A stretch of 64,000 nucleotides of DNA. Origin: Marchantia polymorpha subsp. ruderalis. Its lineage: Eukaryota > Streptophyta > Marchantiopsida > Marchantiales > Marchantiaceae. Shown here piece after piece: positions 61,310 through 64,000 of this stretch. The position numbers were made by a program, and so were the translations under genes. Positions within the stretch are counted from its first letter, which is position 1. Every line of letters starts with the position of its first letter. Under the pieces are notes generated by a model. It saw only the letters and a program-made list of their open reading frames with translations. It was not told where the DNA came from and did not search any database. Where the stretch lies: the NCBI GenBank assembly GCA_037833965.1, contig AP031356.1, forward strand, positions 13,414,501-13,478,500, given 5' to 3'.

Positions 61310-63837
61310 ATGAGCATGCAGATCTTGCCTGCAGCGTGCGAGCCGGCGCTAAAATCATTGATAGGTCCCATTTTGCGGGCGGCGAAAAGTCGCAGCAATT
61401 GGTGCGGAAGAGCAGGAGTGCGGAACGCCAAAGTTCGCAGTTGCGGTCAGATGAGTTTTGCCATTTCTTCTATCGGATGTTTCGTGTCTTCTTCATCTTG
61501 CTCAAGTGGTCGCCAGGTCGTCGCGTTGAGAGGTGTAGGTTGTTTTGGGGCTAGACGGGCTGCGAATTTGGGGAGCAAGAGTTTGTTGAGACGAGATTTT
61601 TGTCTTAAGAACGGCGAGATTCACGAGAGGGAATTGAAGTCCCATACGGGAGTTGTTGCGGCCATGACTTCTGCGAGTGGAAGCCCCCCTGTTGGCTACC
61701 GTCCTAATGTAGGGGTTTGTTTGGTGAATGACAAGAACGAGGTAAGCGAAAGGACATGTGGTTGTTGCTTGAGCTATCTGTTGTAAATGTTCGTCTGATT
61801 CAGTGGATTATCATATATCCGAGCTAGTAAGTTGGATTTTTGTTCGAATGAAACGTGAAGTTTTGGAGGTTTGCTTGCCGACATAGCAAATGTCGAACAG
61901 TGTGGGGAGTCTTTTTCTCTGATCTTCTCTGTCCGTATGTTTCCAATTCACATCATCTTCTCAACAGCAGCCTTGACATCAGTAGCTGAATCTGATTTCA
62001 CATACATATCGAAGTTTGTGTTGACAAGCGTGTGGCGGGGACGCCTGTACCTTCGTGGCGAATCTATTCTAGCCCAGCAATGTGAATAGTTTCAGAACAG
62101 AGCAGAATTATTGTTGAGAACTCCTTTCCTTTGGAGTTCGACGCTTCTGAGTCGTCCCAGTTGACAGTGAACGATGTTATCTGCGTTTCTTGACGTCTGT
62201 TGGCAACTTTCCCAGAACCTGGAAATAAAATGCATACTAGTAGCGACTTGTCTCCACATATGGTTTTCTGCATAAGTGGAATCTTAATAGGTTGTTTCGC
62301 CGTGCTATTGTTGCAGGTGTGGGTTGGTTCAAGGTTGGATCTCCCAGATTCCTGGCAAATGCCTCAAGTACGTTGAGTAATACATTTCCAGCACATTGCC
62401 TTATTTTTTCATGACTGTCTTCATTTGTAGTGCGTTTCCTATGTCCCCTGCCTTTAAGAATCGTGCGAGATTCATAATTACAATGTCGCTCTTGACTTTC
62501 TCCAATCTGAAAGTTTCAGTACCACGACCTGCTATGCAGGTAACTTGTGCGTAATTTTCTAACCCTTATAGAAGAGAAACTGGTCATCTCAATCTGTACG
62601 GACAGTAGCTGCATTAATTGGTGTATTTGTAGAGCTCGACTAAATAATTTTTCATTTGTGAATTCTCTTTTTGTGTTTTGGATTCAAGTGTGTATGTATT
62701 GATCATGGATTGATGCACATACTATACACATATTCATTGTAGAGGATATTAGACACTCTTTCGTTCCATTGATGTTGTTTAAAGTTTTCTCGTTACTAAC
62801 TTAAGCCTTAGAGTTTTACATGCCAGCCGATGTTTGTAGTCTTTCTATCACCTATTCCTCGCATCCTCTCCTCCACATTCTTCCTGGTCAGCCACTTGCA
62901 CCAGCTAGGGAGGCCCCGAGTGACAGGTCTGCAGGCTTTGACAGACATTTATTAATGAGTGAAGTTTTTATTCATAGAAACTGCCACTCCCTTTTCCTGA
63001 CGCCAGGAAGACTTCAAACGTGATCTGTAGATAACTATGTCCTCTGAATCTCAGAGATCAGTTGAATTGAAACCCTTATCTCACTTAGCAGTCACTGCTG
63101 CCAAGAAATTGTTAAGGGACTTACGCTTTAATTTGAACGGAGTATCTGAATGTTAGATTGTATGCTTCACTTTTAGTTGAGAAACTGTGTTCAACAGTAG
63201 TCTATGTGCATCTTCTTCCCTGTCTCTGGTATGTCGTATTTTAAACGACTTGGGTCCATCACTTACGGAGTTCACATCTTCAGGGCGGTGTGGATGAAGG
63301 AGAAGACCCTCAACAAGCGGCTATTCGGGAGTTGAGAGAAGAAACGGGGGTAACGTCTGCTGAGTTGATCGGAGAGGTAAGGTACGTACTTTAAATTTGC
63401 AAGTCCTGTGTTCTTCCAATGTTGCCAAGTCAATGGATGAAATTCTTGTTTGGGATCGTTGTTCTGCTTATTCTTGTATGGAAAGCCGCTTTTGTTCAAA
63501 TATTGTTCCGGAGGTAACGCATCACTATGTGTATGCCACGCTGGCTGATAAAGCCAGGTAGTTTGAAGCTTGGCCTATTGTACTTCTTCTCTTGAAGTTA
63601 TATTATTGTCCTATAGTCCGTCTCATTGTTGAAGCCTGGGAGTCGTAGAGGCCCTCTCATTGTTGTGTTTGCATTTAATCAAGCCATTGTTTGCAGCCAT
63701 TGCTTCGTACCTACTTATTGAATCTATTAGCTGGTCTTTCAGGTTGCCGAGTGGCTGACCTACGACTTTCCACCCGATGTTAAAGCGAAGATAACCAGGT
63801 TGTGGGGAAAACCTTGGACAGGCCAGGCTCAAAAGTG
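61310..63837 (+). CDS. Nudix hydrolase, RppH/Ap4A-hydrolase type (AtNUDX25-27-like), 3' end outside window
   Basis: Exons 61310-61741, 62317-62367, 63284-63376 and 63743-63837 join in frame with GT-AG introns, giving 223 residues so far. An N-terminal extension of about 120 residues is Ser/Arg/Ala-rich and transit-like. The domain begins [16 protein letters not shown], then [17 protein letters not shown] (exon 2). A perfect Nudix box, [11 protein letters not shown] then [12 protein letters not shown] (exon 3), follows with all catalytic Glu residues. [19 protein letters not shown] and GQAQKW (exon 4) are typical of the dinucleoside-polyphosphate/RNA 5'-pyrophosphate subgroup. Plant members hydrolyse Ap4A/Ap5A and, in plastids, ppGpp. 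After GQAQKW an in-frame stop follows unless the donor after AAGTG is used, so at least one more exon (FLMRF block) is expected beyond the edge. Start could also be Met48 (61451) or Met119. Confidence 0.9.
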
Positions 63838-64000
63838 GTAGGTATGTCGAGCCTGGTTGACTGGTTCACTATAAATAGACCACCCCTTGAGTGCGAGTTG
63901 TTCTTAGGAGACATTTGGGTTCACACACGTCATCCTTGTCACTCAAGAGCAAGATTTAAGTGAAGGAAAGGTTGTAAGAGTTTGGGCTTTGCGCATCGGA
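63838..64000 (+). other. start of Nudix intron 4, with promoter/LTR-like sequence
   Basis: TATAAATA at 63870-63877 followed by a CC-rich, CT-rich stretch resembles an LTR or polymerase II promoter inside the intron. No repeat partner is available in the window. Confidence 0.3.

Overview
This is nuclear DNA from a land plant. The supporting signs are GT-AG introns, organelle-targeting N-termini, a plant-type F-box/kelch protein, a plant bZIP factor, a chloroplast-type ICL/PEP-mutase-like enzyme, a TTTAGGG-type telomere-like tract, and Ty1/copia, Ty3/gypsy and hAT relics. The long, purine/pyrimidine-biased 5' leader region of the F-box gene and the strongly AT-rich, decayed retroelement blocks make me favour a seed-free plant such as a moss or liverwort. 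That is an impression only; the sequence does not prove the lineage.

Layout. 1-0.67 kb: start of an F-box/kelch gene (minus), cut by the window edge, with a long biased upstream region to about 2.3 kb. 2.3-13.3 kb: no recognisable gene, but foldback motifs, a ~62-bp tandem array and AT-rich decay. 13.3-15.6 kb: a broken hAT (DUF659-type) transposase on plus. 19.8-22.9 kb: a complete four-exon ICL/PEP-mutase-family gene (minus). 24.5-35.2 kb: an AT-rich graveyard with copia RT/RNase H (minus), gypsy RNase H/integrase (plus) and a second copia RNase H (plus). 35.9-36.3 kb: an eIF1A retro-pseudogene (minus). 37.9-38.7 kb: two back-to-back tandem duplications. 39.6-40.06 kb: a small one-TM protein with a transit-like N-terminus (minus). 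44.0-47.1 kb: a six-exon bZIP gene of 745 aa (minus). 47.5-49.3 kb: a GC-rich, CT-rich island without a supported gene. 51-60.6 kb: mostly decayed AT-rich DNA with a gypsy RT trace. 61.3 kb to beyond the edge: a Nudix hydrolase gene (plus), missing its last exon(s).

The live genes do not form a pathway; they are ordinary separate plant genes scattered between transposon blocks. I found no clear new multi-gene system. The items most worth a second look are a set of near-perfect short-loop hairpins (8.2, 20.8, 42.4, 43.9, 54.1 and 61.0 kb), including an overlapping A-B-A'-B' arrangement and a tandem hairpin pair upstream of the Nudix gene. Others are a bZIP with Ile at the usually invariant basic-region Arg whose zipper is built from frame-neutral mini-exons, and an ICL/PEPM enzyme that seems to lack its usual C-terminal tail. 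Gene models were assembled by hand from splice signals and family resemblance; no search was run.
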